Position numbers and translations under genes: made by a program. The notes beneath the pieces are model-generated. The model was not told where the DNA came from, ran no database searches, and saw nothing but the letters and a program-made list of their open reading frames with translations. Of a stretch of 55,837 nucleotides of DNA, positions 40,813 through 50,025 are shown one piece after another. This DNA is from Acidobacteriota bacterium. Its GTDB lineage: Bacteria > Acidobacteriota > Vicinamibacteria > Vicinamibacterales > SCN-69-37. The stretch covers positions 1-55,837 of the forward strand of contig JABMNV010000184.1 in NCBI GenBank assembly GCA_013203475.1. Direction: 5' to 3'. Each line of letters opens with the position of its first letter. Position 1 is the stretch's first letter.

Positions 40813-41966
40813 AACAGCAACGCCTCAACCCGATGGGCGTGAACAAGATCTTCGCAAGGCGACCACTGGAAAATCGTCATCCGTCCGTCCTGTGACGCCA
40901 CAAGCGCCATCGCATCCGGCTGATCGTGAACAAACTGCGCCGCGGACAGGTGACGGGTGCCCCCAAGTTGCGCCGGTGTCACAACCTCAGGTTCACGATC
41001 GCGAATCGGCTCGGTCACCAGCACACGTTCGACGGGTGCATGCGAGCGGCGGCGAGTGAGTTTCGCGCCGAATGCCAACAGTTGGTACCCGGTAGACATG
41101 ACAGTGGCACCGTCAACGGCAGTCAGGCCGGCCACGGCAGCCACGGCGCGGCGCAAATCCTCCTGCCATTCGTGTGTGCGCCGTTCGGCAGGTTCGCGCC
41201 CCATCAAGTTGGCCAGTTCGGTGAATCGTGGTGCGACCCGATAGAGCATCGGCTCAACGATCGACTCGCGCCAAGGCGCACTTGCCGACGCCCCGACCGC
41301 TTCGTCGTCGGGCACGACCAGCAACGCACCTCCGCGGTGGTGCGCGCGCATTGATGCAGCCAGATGCACGAGGAGATCGACCGATTCACCGCCGGCGCTC
41401 ATCTCCTTCTGCCCCAGCAGCGACTTGAGCAGACCAGGGCAGTCAGGCTGGGCGGCGTCTCGGTCGTCAATGATCTTGACCTGGTCGCCCTCCAGGACAG
41501 CGATGTTCACAAACTTGCCGAATGGCTCTGACCGGTGTTTGACAACGAGCAAGCCAGAGCCGATGACTTCAAGGACAAAGCAGAAGGCGGGGATGCTTCG
41601 CGTCGTGCCCCAGACGCGAAGCTCCCCATCAACCGGCCAGACACCGAGATGAATCCCCGGGCGTTCAACCGCCGGGGCGAGCTTGGCCAACGCCGCCGGA
41701 CGCAGGGGCAGCCATTCCGCAAACGTCAGCGCCTGCCCTGCGTGCCCCGGTGGCAGCAACGCGAGAGAAACGGTTGGCGTAAGGCCCTCTTCGCGCCGCA
41801 GGCTGGCCCAGAACGCGGCGTCAATGATGGCTTCGATGGCCGAGGCGTCTGGGGCTGGACCGAGATCAATCCGTCCCTGTGCAAGCGCCGCCGTCAAGTG
41901 CCGCGCGAAGTGCTCCTGAACGGTGGTTGCTATCTGACGAGCGGCCGGGTACCCCGGTTCAGCCAT
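40809..41966 (-). CDS. DisA_N/DAC-like putative sensor protein (DACNV type)
   Basis: 385 residues. The C-terminal third resembles a diadenylate-cyclase (DAC) fold: the DGA motif in VDGATVMSTGYQLLAFGAKL (Asp near residue 285) and GGTRHLSAAQF (RH near residue 338). The catalytic RHR reads RHL and the second Asp region is loose, so cyclase activity is doubtful; this is closer to the DACNV-type group described in genome surveys as a putative nucleotide sensor. The N-terminal 200 residues (LLPPGHAGQALTFAEWLPLR, FGKFVNIAVLEGDQVKIIDD) are the accompanying domain. It overlaps the propeller gene start (ATGA) and lies 51 bp from the HhH protein stop. Confidence 0.65.
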   Translation of the reverse strand: MAEPGYPAARQIATTVQEHFARHLTAALAQGRIDLGPAPDASAIEAIIDAAFWASLRREEGLTPTVSLALLPPGHAGQALTFAEWLPLRPAALAKLAPAVERPGIHLGVWPVDGELRVWGTTRSIPAFCFVLEVIGSGLLVVKHRSEPFGKFVNIAVLEGDQVKIIDDRDAAQPDCPGLLKSLLGQKEMSAGGESVDLLVHLAASMRAHHRGGALLVVPDDEAVGASASAPWRESIVEPMLYRVAPRFTELANLMGREPAERRTHEWQEDLRRAVAAVAGLTAVDGATVMSTGYQLLAFGAKLTRRRSHAPVERVLVTEPIRDREPEVVTPAQLGGTRHLSAAQFVHDQPDAMALVASQDGRMTIFQWSPCEDLVHAHRVEALLL

Positions 41967-42017
41967 GTAAGCGATCGTGTCACGAAATGCAGACGCGAGG
42001 GCAGGGTCGACGTGAGA

Positions 42018-42662
42018 CTACTGAATCACGACAAAACGCCACAAGCGAGCGGTTTCCTTCTCGCCAACGTACTTGCTGATTTCCTTGTCGAACTGCGCCT
42101 TGGTCTTCCAGGGTCGGTATTCATTGAACTCGCGCACCATTCGGGCGCCAGCGCCAGGGATGCTCAGGATGTCTGCGTCAGTCGCCGTGTTGAGGTCCAC
42201 CGGAATGAAGACGTACTGCTTGAGGCGATTCGTCTCGTCCTGTCCGACGTACTTGCTGATTTCCTTGTCGAACTGGGCCCACGTCTTCCAGGGACGGTAT
42301 TCACCAAACTCGCGCACCATTCGATTACCGGCGCCAGGAATCAACAAGATCTCTTCGGGAGTGCCCGTGTTCAGGTTGACGTGAACAAATGCCTGCAAAT
42401 AGAAGGCCGCGATCTGCGCCTCAGTCAACTTGTGGTCCACGAGAAACGTGTTGAAGTCCACGATGCTGGCAAAGGGACGGGCCGCGACCAGGGCCGTCGC
42501 GATATCGGCCGTCATGCCTGGCATTGCGGCCAGTTCAGCTTCGGGAACGCTGTTGGCATCCAGTAACCCGGCCCCGACCTGGCCGTGAGTGGTGGAACCG
42601 ACAGCGAAAGTCAGCGCGGCGACACAAAGAGCACCGAGAAAGGCTGAGCGAAGACGTGACAT
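42018..42662 (-). CDS. Exported helix-hairpin-helix protein with an internal duplication
   Basis: 214 residues with a signal peptide (SAFLGALCVAALTFAVGSTT) and GGAGGAG before ATG 42662. Three ComEA-type helix-hairpin-helix units follow. The last two are near-copies: ILLIPGAGNRMVREFGEYRP and ILSIPGAGARMVREFNEYRP, each followed by WKT-AQFDKEISKYVG-ET. The matching DNA lies at about 42066-42160 and 42246-42340, 180 bp apart. HhH modules bind DNA non-specifically, as in ComEA uptake; whether this exported form does so is not shown. Confidence 0.8.
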   Translation of the reverse strand: MSRLRSAFLGALCVAALTFAVGSTTHGQVGAGLLDANSVPEAELAAMPGMTADIATALVAARPFASIVDFNTFLVDHKLTEAQIAAFYLQAFVHVNLNTGTPEEILLIPGAGNRMVREFGEYRPWKTWAQFDKEISKYVGQDETNRLKQYVFIPVDLNTATDADILSIPGAGARMVREFNEYRPWKTKAQFDKEISKYVGEKETARLWRFVVIQ

Positions 42663-42693
42663 GAGAACTCCTCCAAACAAAGGGACCGCGACG

Positions 42694-42872
42694 CTAGAAA
42701 CGATAGCGTAGACGCATCTGGACATTATGACTGGGGGCATCAACCCCCGAGCCGTGAATTCGAAAGTTCCTATCCAGCAGGTTCTCGCCAATCAGGACGA
42801 CACTCAGGCCCTTGGAGAACGTCCACCCCGCACGGAGCCCCACGGCCACGAACCCTGGCGTCCGGGAAAACA
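42694..42872 (-). pseudogene. TonB-dependent receptor, C-terminal remnant
   Basis: About 55 residues ending at TAG 42694-42696: RTPGFVAVGLRAGWTFSKGL, SVVLIGENLLDRNFRIHGSG, VDAPSHNVQMRLRYRF, with the aromatic end of a TonB-receptor barrel. Upstream it is joined, out of frame, to the truncated AroB-like gene at about 42872. No plug domain is nearby. Confidence 0.8.
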
Positions 42873-43382
42873 GAATGGCGGGACAAATGTCCCGATAAAG
42901 TTCTTCTTGTCGAAAAAATTGACGCCGTTCTTGACGGCGACGCCCGAATCGCCCTGCGACAGCGTTGTGGTCGGCACACGCACGACCCGAACGCCCCGAT
43001 GCGCGACCGCGGCCGCGGCCGCAAACGAGGCGACGTCAAGCACCGCTCCACCACCAACAGCGAGGACATACGACTGGCGGTCAATTCCCGCTGCGTTGAT
43101 CGCCGAGACGATCGTCATCGCCGATGCGATGCCTTCTTTGGCTGCCTCGCCGCCGTCAATGACGATAGGAGGTGCGGCCAACGTCAGCGATGAGGCGTGG
43201 ACGTCGACATAGCGAGTGATGTCCTCGACAAGAGCCGGCCAGACGGCTCTGACGCCAGCGTCGATCACGACGAGCAGCCGATGACACCGCTGGGGTTCGA
43301 GTCGAGTCACGCACTGAACAAGCGTCTGGTTCGTCGCCTCGAACACGCCGGTCGTGAACGCGACGGGCACGTCAAAGGACAA
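42873..43382 (-). pseudogene. AroB-family (EboD-like) cyclase, N-terminal half only
   Basis: About 170 residues of a 3-dehydroquinate-synthase-family protein: NAD-binding AVGGGAVLDVASFAAAAAVA and the active-site stretch VPTTTLSQGDSGVAVKNGVN, FFDKKNFIGTF. The SQ-DSGV-VKNG-N pattern is closer to EboD-type proteins than to housekeeping AroB. Homology stops after GTFVPPF; the frame then runs out of frame through a TonB-receptor tail to 42804. The metal-binding C-terminal domain is gone. TTG 43382 or a nearby GTG is the start, 33 bp after the elongation factor P gene. Confidence 0.75.
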
Positions 43383-43415
43383 ACTAAACCGATAGTGGCG
43401 TGTCGGTATTGCAGT

Positions 43416-43991
43416 CTACGCTCGGCCGGCGAATTCCAAGGTGTCGGTGTGCACCTTGATTTTTTCGCCCTCTTTGATGAACAGGGGTACTCGCACTTCC
43501 ATGCCGGTTTCAAGGACGGCGAGCTTGGTGACACTGCCACTGCTGGTATCGCCGCGGACGGCGCCCTCGGCAGACGTCACGGTCATCTCTACATGGGGCG
43601 GAAACATCACGGCGATAGGATTGCCGTTGTACTTCTGGATCTGCACTTCCAAATTGTCAACGAGCAACAATCGCTCATCGCCGAGCATGTCCGCTGTGAG
43701 TGTCATGGTCTCAAAGTTGGCCTGGTCCATGAAGTGAGAGCCGTCGGCGTCGCCGTACAAGAACGTGGCCGGCGCTTTAACCAAGTCAGGGTCACCAAAT
43801 TTTTCGCCAGCCTTGAACGTGCGATCGAAGACAGCCCGAGTCAGGAGGTTGCGCATCTTGATACGCACCAACGTCTGTCCTCCACGGGCCGTGGGCTTCG
43901 ACACTTCAACATCCAGGCAATTGTAAGGAGCGTTTTCGTACTCGAAGTACGACTTCCGCTTGATCTCAATCGCTTCTATCAGGGCAGCCAT
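43416..43991 (-). CDS. efp: Elongation factor P, with an EfpL-like tip loop
   Basis: 191 residues, three-domain elongation factor P (KOW/EFP N-domain, OB domains II and III), ending KIKVHTDTLEFAGRA. It relieves ribosome stalling at proline runs. The tip loop that contacts the peptidyl transferase centre reads VSKPTARGGQTLV, with Arg near residue 36. Canonical EF-P has KPGKGQ or K-G-R types that are modified by EpmAB or EarP; PTARG is the unmodified loop of the EfpL/YeiP subgroup. No modification gene is nearby. The rest matches EF-P rather than YeiP (MRNLLTRAVFDRTFKAGEKF). Confidence 0.92.
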   Translation of the reverse strand: MAALIEAIEIKRKSYFEYENAPYNCLDVEVSKPTARGGQTLVRIKMRNLLTRAVFDRTFKAGEKFGDPDLVKAPATFLYGDADGSHFMDQANFETMTLTADMLGDERLLLVDNLEVQIQKYNGNPIAVMFPPHVEMTVTSAEGAVRGDTSSGSVTKLAVLETGMEVRVPLFIKEGEKIKVHTDTLEFAGRA

Positions 43992-44081
43992 CAGCCTATT
44001 CTACCGGTCTGCGGCCGTCCCCTCCCACATCGTTGTGATGGCACCGAGACAATTGGTGGTGGCCCGCGGGCGAAAGTCGGC

Positions 44082-47000
44082 TCAGTCCGCGCGCAAGGCG
44101 AGCAGTGGATCGACCCTCGAGCCTCGGCGCGCCGGCACCCACGACGCCACCCCAGACACCACGATGAGCAGCAGGGGCACCCCCGCAAACACACTAACGG
44201 CACCAATTTGCTCCGGGAATAACACCAGAACGCTGACAAAGGCCAGAAGCCACCCGACAAGCACCCCGGCGGTGACCACTCTGAGGCTGGCGGCGAGCAC
44301 GGTCCGCTGTAGTCGGCCCGGCGTAGCACCCAGCGCCAGTCGCACGCCCAGTTCGCTCGTCCGCAGCGAGACGGAGTACGAAACGAGGGAGTAGATGCCC
44401 AGACCGACCATCAGAAGCAACATCGGCCCCAAAATGGCAAACAGGCGTGCCGGTACACGGCGGAACACCAGGTTGGTCTCGACGTGCTCGGTCAGAGTAC
44501 GCACGTTGAACAGCGGCAAGTCGGCATCAAGCGCCTTGACGACTCGACGCACGCCTGCAGACGCTGCGGATTCTGCGCCGGGGCGTGTGCGCACGTGCAG
44601 CTCACCAAACGCCGGTGCGCCGTCTCGATAGGAAAAATACAGGGTGGGCGTGGGCGGTTCACCGAAGGCGTTGGAGAGCGAAGTGGCGACCACGCCGATG
44701 ATGAGGTGGGTCTGGCCTCTCGCTTCCAGGCGTCGGCCCAACGCATCAGTACCCGAGGCACCGGCGTCCAGGTAGCGGTCAATAAACGCCTGATTGACGA
44801 TGACTTGTGGTGGTGCGTCACGATTGTCGAGTCTGACGAAGTCGCCACCGGCGACGAACGGGATCTGCATCACCTCAAAGTAGCCGGGCGTGACGGTATT
44901 GGCGAGCGCTTGGTCAAGTTCGCCATCTGCCCGCACACGACCGTCGACCGTGAATACCCGGCTGGACCATCCGTGGATATCGAGTGGGACCGACGAGGCA
45001 ATGGCGGCAGTTTGGGTTTCAGGCAGCGCGCGCACCTGTTCGAGCATTCGACTCACGAAGGGGCCCATCCCGCCTGGCGGGACCGGCCGTCCAGAGAAGT
45101 CAAACGTGGCGAGCATCACCCCTTCGCGTGTAAAGCCGGGGTCGGTACTCCGGGTCTCCTGGAAGCTCCGCAGAAACAAGCCCGCGACGATCAGGACCAT
45201 CACGGCCATGCCGGCCTGCACCGCCATCACGACATCGCGCACGCGGCTCTGGCCTGAGAATCGCGCACCAGAACGAAAGGCTGACTGCGCGTCCAGCCGG
45301 GACAACTGCCAGGCAGGCACCGCGCCGACGCCGCAGCCCACCACCACACCAAGGACCACTGAAAGCAGCAGTCCACCCCAGTCAAGCTCGGTCTGAAAAC
45401 GAATGGGGAGCCCTGTGAGCGGCAGGACGACCAACGCCCGAGTGCCCCAGACGGCCAGCGCTGCGCCGCCGACCGCGCCCACCAGGCCCATCGCGACGGT
45501 CTCGGCCATCGATCGAAATGCCCGACGACCAATGGTTCCCCTCCATTGGGCTGTAGAGGGAATAACTCATGTGCTGCACTCCAGGCACGAGACTGATTTC
45601 CTCGCGTAGACGACGATAGGTGGCTGACAAGCGTTCGACGTCTCCGGCCAACGACGCCGGGAGGTCGAGGCGCACCATCGCGCGACCCTCAGGCTCGAAG
45701 CCCAGAGGCTGCTGTTGCAATTGCCCCAGACTCGACGCCAACAGCGCCGCGCCCGCCAAGAGGACAAACGAGAGCGCCGCCTGAATGACGACCAGTGATC
45801 GGCGAGGCACAAACGAACGCGACTGACCACCGCGCCCGACACCACCCAGGGCTTCCATCGGATCCGTACGCGACATGGCGAACGCCGGCGCGGCAGAAAA
45901 GATCCCACCGGTCACCAGCGCAAGTCCTGCGGCAAACGCAGCACGGCAGCCGACGGTGTCACATCCACGGGAAGCCCCACCGCATCGGGAAAGACCAACG
46001 CGAGAATGCTCCGCGTGGCCATCGACGCCACGACAATGCCGACTGCGGCGCCCGTCAACGACAACACCGTGACCTCAACAAGCGCCTGCCTCACCAGGCG
46101 TGCCCGCGGAGCGCCCAGCGCAACCCGAATCGCCGTCTGGACTCGATCGGTGTGCGCGATCATCAGATTCGCCAGGTTCGCTGCCGCAATCAGCAGGACG
46201 AGCCCCGACATCACGAACAGGATGGTCAACGGCTGTTCGAAGACCATCCGAAGCGTCTCTACACCTGCTGAGGCTGAGACGATGGGAGTTGTCGTGGCGG
46301 GCAGCGCCGCGCGCTCCTCCTCGGTTGTCGCCAGATGGTCACCCAACCACTGGCGTAGCGCCGCATCCGCCTGGGCCTGCGTCGCTTCAACTCTCCCCCC
46401 ATCGGGCAGCCGACCGATGATTCTCAGCCAGTCCTGCGCCTCGCGGTCGATCATCGAACTTGCTCCACGTACCTGTCGTTCGATGCCGAGCGGCAGGAAC
46501 AGACCGGGCGGTTCAGGACGCCGGGTCTCACCAAAGAAGCGTTCCTCGGAGACGCCAACCAGAGTCATTCCCGTCCCGCCCACGACGAAGGTCTGGCCAA
46601 TGAGCGCGGGATCGGCGCCGAACTGATCGCGCCAGACGCGATAACTCATCACAAACACCGCTGGTCTGGCGGGGTCATCGTCGTCAGCCTTCAGTAGGCG
46701 GCCCAATGCCGGAGCCACGCCGAGGGTGTCGAAGTAGTTTCCGGACACGTAATCGGAGGACGCCGAGAGCGACACGGATCCGCCTTCTGGCCGCACACTC
46801 ATGTCCTGCAGCGAGGCTTGGAAGCTCGCCAGCGAGGTGAATTCCTAAATTTGGTCGCGAAGATGCGAATAAAGCGGATAGGAGAATAGCGAATACCGCG
46901 ACTGCATCCCGGAATTCACGCAACAGTTGTCATCGTCACCAAGCCGGTACAACTCGGAAGGTGCGCTGACCGGAAGCGGCTGGGACGAAACGGCACACAC

Positions 47001-47126
47001 GAGCGTGTAAATGGCGATGTTGGCGCCAAGACCCAGTGCCAGCGTGGCACACGCGACCAGGGTCAGGGCCGGTCGTTGCCCGAGCCGACGGGTGGCCTGC
47101 CAGAGATCATCAATCAACGGTCGCAT
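44082..47126 (-). pseudogene. Duplicated orphan permease (ADOP/MacB-like), collapsed
   Basis: A MacB/FtsX permease of the acidobacterial duplicated orphan permease type, with no ATPase nearby. Open pieces: 47126-46845 (N-terminal helix, LTLVACATLALGLGANIAIY), 46802-45912 (periplasmic domain and helices), 45915-45540 (TGGIFSAAPAFAMSRTDPME), and 45509-44082 (FtsX domain, second periplasmic domain, last helices, SRVDPLLALRAD). Lesions: TAG at 46845-46847 in frame, probably CAG before; one missing base near 45940 (AVLRFAAGLALVTGG becomes VLRLPQDLRW); and an out-of-frame join at about 45545 where SGISIDGR meets FRSMAETVAMG, which looks like fusion of two permeases. It is a decayed gene. Confidence 0.85.
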
Positions 47127-47210
47127 CTAAATTTCCGCATTCTCTCATTCGACGAGATCGACGCCCCAAGGGTTGGGTCGGATCCGATCGTGGCCTGTCC
47201 GCGTCGTGCG

Positions 47211-48788
47211 TCAGCCCACGATCGCGTCAGCCGACCGCAGCGCCAGCGCGACAAACGTCAGCGTCCCGTTAGTGCACCCGCCGGTCGGAAGCGTGGGCGA
47301 CCCCACGACGAACAGGTTCTCGTGGTCATGCGTCCGGCCATGGGAATCGACCACGCTGGTCGCAGGATCGGTTCCCATGCGACACCCTCCAGCCGGATGG
47401 TCCTGATACGGCAGGCCGCTGATTCTCCCCACGTGTCCATCGTTGGCTTTGGCCATCGAGGCAAAGAGCTGTTCGAAGTGTGCTCGCGTGCTGGCCTCCC
47501 GCGCCTGGGTCGCCGCGTCGATTTTGTGGCTGACCAGCGGGAGGGCATCGCCCCACCGATTCTTCGACGCCGCGCTCAAGGTCAGTCGACTGTCGCAGTC
47601 GGGGTGCACGTCGTAGTAGCCCCGCACGCGTGCGGTCCCGCGCCCAGTCCGGCTCCGCCAGTCGTCGAGCAACGCGTCGCCCATCAGCAAGCCGCCATCC
47701 TCGCCGCGCAATCGCGGCGCTCGTCCTCCGCCGCTTTCCCAGACGCGGAGGTCATGTCGCACATACGGCGTATCGGCGGCGCATCTGAAATATTGCCTGG
47801 AAATCAGGCTGTGCTGTGCGTTCATCCCGGGATAGATCTTCAGGTCGAGGTCCATCGTCGTCTGGTACGCCAGATGGCCCGTCATATACCGACCGACGTG
47901 GTCTGATCGGTTGGCGAGACCATTGGGAAACCGGCTGTTGGCCGACAGCAGCAACAGGTGCGGGCTCCACGTGTACCCGGAGGCCAGCACGAACGTCTTC
48001 GCACGGTATTCTTCTTCACGCGCGGTACCGTCTTGCCTGACCGCGTGGGCAACGGCGACGCGCGTCGTGGCCTCGTCCAACTCAAGCCGACGCACGAGGG
48101 TCTGGTCGTGCAACTGCACGCGCTTGGCCCCAATCAGTTGCTTGAACGTCCAGTCGGGCGAGTACCGGGCACCGGTGGGGCAGATTTCGCATGTATTGCA
48201 GCGGAGGCAGATGCTCCGGCCGCCGTAACCATTCACCGTATTCTTCGCCTGCGGAGTCGTCCAGAACGGCGCGCCGCTCTTCTCCGCCCATGCCTTCAAC
48301 TGGATGAGGTTGAACGTCATCTCCATCGGCAGCATCGGATACGGTTCCGATCGCGCATCTTCCGCGATCGGCCCCGGTTCGCCAGACACGCCGATACGGC
48401 GCTCGGCTTCGCAGTAGTACTTCTCAAGCTCGGCCCATTCGATCGGCCAATCGACCGCCAACCCGTACCGCGACTTCAGTCGCGTATCTTCTTCGGAGAA
48501 CCGATTGCAGACGCCACCCCAGTGAAGCGCCGAGCCACCCACGGCCATCGTTCTCGAAATGATGCCGTCGGCCGACTGGTCTTCCACAAAGTCGCCCGGC
48601 CATTGATTCTCTGCGTAGTCGAGACCCCGTTGGCGGTACTCAAACCGGTTGTCGTCATCGAACAACGACTTTCCCGCCTCGACAACGATGATCGAAAGGT
48701 TGGGGCGGAGGGCGGCAAGTTTCTCGGCCACCATCGCTGCCGTGATCCCGCCGCCGATGATGCAGACGTCACATTCGTGGACGGCCAT
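47211..48788 (-). CDS. GMC-family oxidoreductase, catalytic subunit
   Basis: 525-residue FAD-dependent glucose-methanol-choline oxidoreductase of the gluconate/sugar dehydrogenase large-subunit type. FAD motif CIIGGGITAAMVAEKLA near the N-terminus; GGSALHWGGVCNRFS; a Cys-rich stretch CLRCNTCEICPTGARY that suggests an iron-sulfur or structural site; active-site region PYQDHPAGGCRMGTDP and the C-terminal NLFVVGSPTLPTGGCTNGTL. ATG 48788 has GGGAGG upstream. It overlaps the small-subunit stop (TGATG), so the two are coupled. Confidence 0.9.
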   Translation of the reverse strand: MAVHECDVCIIGGGITAAMVAEKLAALRPNLSIIVVEAGKSLFDDDNRFEYRQRGLDYAENQWPGDFVEDQSADGIISRTMAVGGSALHWGGVCNRFSEEDTRLKSRYGLAVDWPIEWAELEKYYCEAERRIGVSGEPGPIAEDARSEPYPMLPMEMTFNLIQLKAWAEKSGAPFWTTPQAKNTVNGYGGRSICLRCNTCEICPTGARYSPDWTFKQLIGAKRVQLHDQTLVRRLELDEATTRVAVAHAVRQDGTAREEEYRAKTFVLASGYTWSPHLLLLSANSRFPNGLANRSDHVGRYMTGHLAYQTTMDLDLKIYPGMNAQHSLISRQYFRCAADTPYVRHDLRVWESGGGRAPRLRGEDGGLLMGDALLDDWRSRTGRGTARVRGYYDVHPDCDSRLTLSAASKNRWGDALPLVSHKIDAATQAREASTRAHFEQLFASMAKANDGHVGRISGLPYQDHPAGGCRMGTDPATSVVDSHGRTHDHENLFVVGSPTLPTGGCTNGTLTFVALALRSADAIVG

Positions 48789-49384
48789 CAGCGACCTCCC
48801 TGCCGAATAGGCCATGGCCCCGGAGCCGACTCCGACCCGTCCAGGCCCCGGCAGTCTTCGCGGTCGATCGCGGCGCGGTACGCCAGGTTGTACCCTTCCG
48901 AGCTGTTGAAGAACATCCCCATGAAGTCGGCCACCACATGCGTACCGTTGGGCCGGTCGGGCAACTGCGTCACTCGGCTGGGCGTCGTCAAGGCGTCTTC
49001 GATGACGACGCGTCGGTCGGCGGGTGACAGCGCGCCCAGGGAAGTCGCGCCACGGGCGCGCGCGGCGGATTCGAGTGCCTCGAGCTGGGCGGGATACGCC
49101 GTCGCGGGCGAGGGCCCGGTGTTTCTCAGTCGGGTGCTCCCATAACCGTGGCCCATCTCGGCGCCCTCGCGGTAACCCGCGATCCAATTGAAGAATGCCG
49201 TCACCGCCGCCCGCCGTTCGTCGGCCGTCAGTGACGAGGGCAACACGACTTCCGCCACGGCGGCAAGCGTGGTCGCCTGCCCGTTCTGCGGCGAGGCAGC
49301 GACGTGGGCGAAGACCTTGAGCGACGACAGCGGCCAACTCGCGGCCAGAGCCGCAACCAGACGCAACACAATACGACGTGTCAT
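48788..49384 (-). CDS. Gluconate 2-dehydrogenase subunit 3 family protein
   Basis: 198 residues. An N-terminal Arg-rich signal (MTRRIVLRLVAALAASWPLS) resembles a Tat leader for a partner that is exported with a flavoprotein. The body (TTLAAVAEVVLPSSLTADER … GYREGAEMGHGYGSTR … FMGMFFNSSEGYNLAYRAAI) matches the small gamma subunit of membrane-bound sugar or gluconate dehydrogenases. It is coded directly before the GMC subunit and overlaps the kinase stop by four bases. Confidence 0.85.
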   Translation of the reverse strand: MTRRIVLRLVAALAASWPLSSLKVFAHVAASPQNGQATTLAAVAEVVLPSSLTADERRAAVTAFFNWIAGYREGAEMGHGYGSTRLRNTGPSPATAYPAQLEALESAARARGATSLGALSPADRRVVIEDALTTPSRVTQLPDRPNGTHVVADFMGMFFNSSEGYNLAYRAAIDREDCRGLDGSESAPGPWPIRQGGR

Positions 49385-50010
49385 TCAGCCTCCTGATACC
49401 GGTCCATCTGGCGATAGGGAATCTCTGTGAACGGTGGCAGGCCGGCCTCGCGAATAATCTCAGTGAGCCCGGCACGTTCATGGAACTCACGGTGGTCCCG
49501 GTTAATGACCACCGTGTTCGGATGCAGCGGAGCCAGTCGTCGAAACTCTGCATCAATGAGCTGAAATCGCTCGACCGTCTGCTCGATGTTTTCGTGCAGT
49601 CTATTGCGCTGTCTGATGTGTTTCTCGATCGTGTCTGTGCTCGATGTCAGCACGATCACCTTGTCTGGGCACCAGGCGTCACCGATCCGTAGTACCTCGC
49701 GCAGCGAGGCATGATGTTTGGCTGGGTATTCCACGATATGAGCCTCGAGTGTAATGCGCGACCCTTCGAAGAAGATGACCTTGTCGGAGTCATCGTGTTC
49801 GGTGGCGTCGCGGTAGTTCGCGTCGTACAGCCACCCGAAGTAGGCCGTCACACCAACGGGGTTTCGCCCGGCCTCAATATCGGCGAGCACACGCGGGTCC
49901 CACACGCCTTCCTCACCTTCGCCGTAGGAGCCATGGTGATACAGGTCGCCGAGTTGGCGTACGAGTGTACTCTTGCCGATTCCTGGACCGCCGACGATCG
50001 CCACGCGCAT
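49381..50010 (-). CDS. P-loop kinase-like protein (NadR/deoxynucleoside-kinase fold)
   Basis: 209 residues. Walker A VGGPGIGKSTLVRQL at the N-terminus; KVIFFEGSRITLEAHIVEYP, a Walker-B-like region, and a LID-like RQRNRLHENIEQTVERF. It resembles small nucleoside/nucleotide kinases of the NadR-like P-loop group; the substrate cannot be inferred. It begins 15 bp after the transporter gene stops. Confidence 0.65.
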   Translation of the reverse strand: MRVAIVGGPGIGKSTLVRQLGDLYHHGSYGEGEEGVWDPRVLADIEAGRNPVGVTAYFGWLYDANYRDATEHDDSDKVIFFEGSRITLEAHIVEYPAKHHASLREVLRIGDAWCPDKVIVLTSSTDTIEKHIRQRNRLHENIEQTVERFQLIDAEFRRLAPLHPNTVVINRDHREFHERAGLTEIIREAGLPPFTEIPYRQMDRYQEAE

Positions 50011-50025
50011 GGGTGCGCCATCGTA

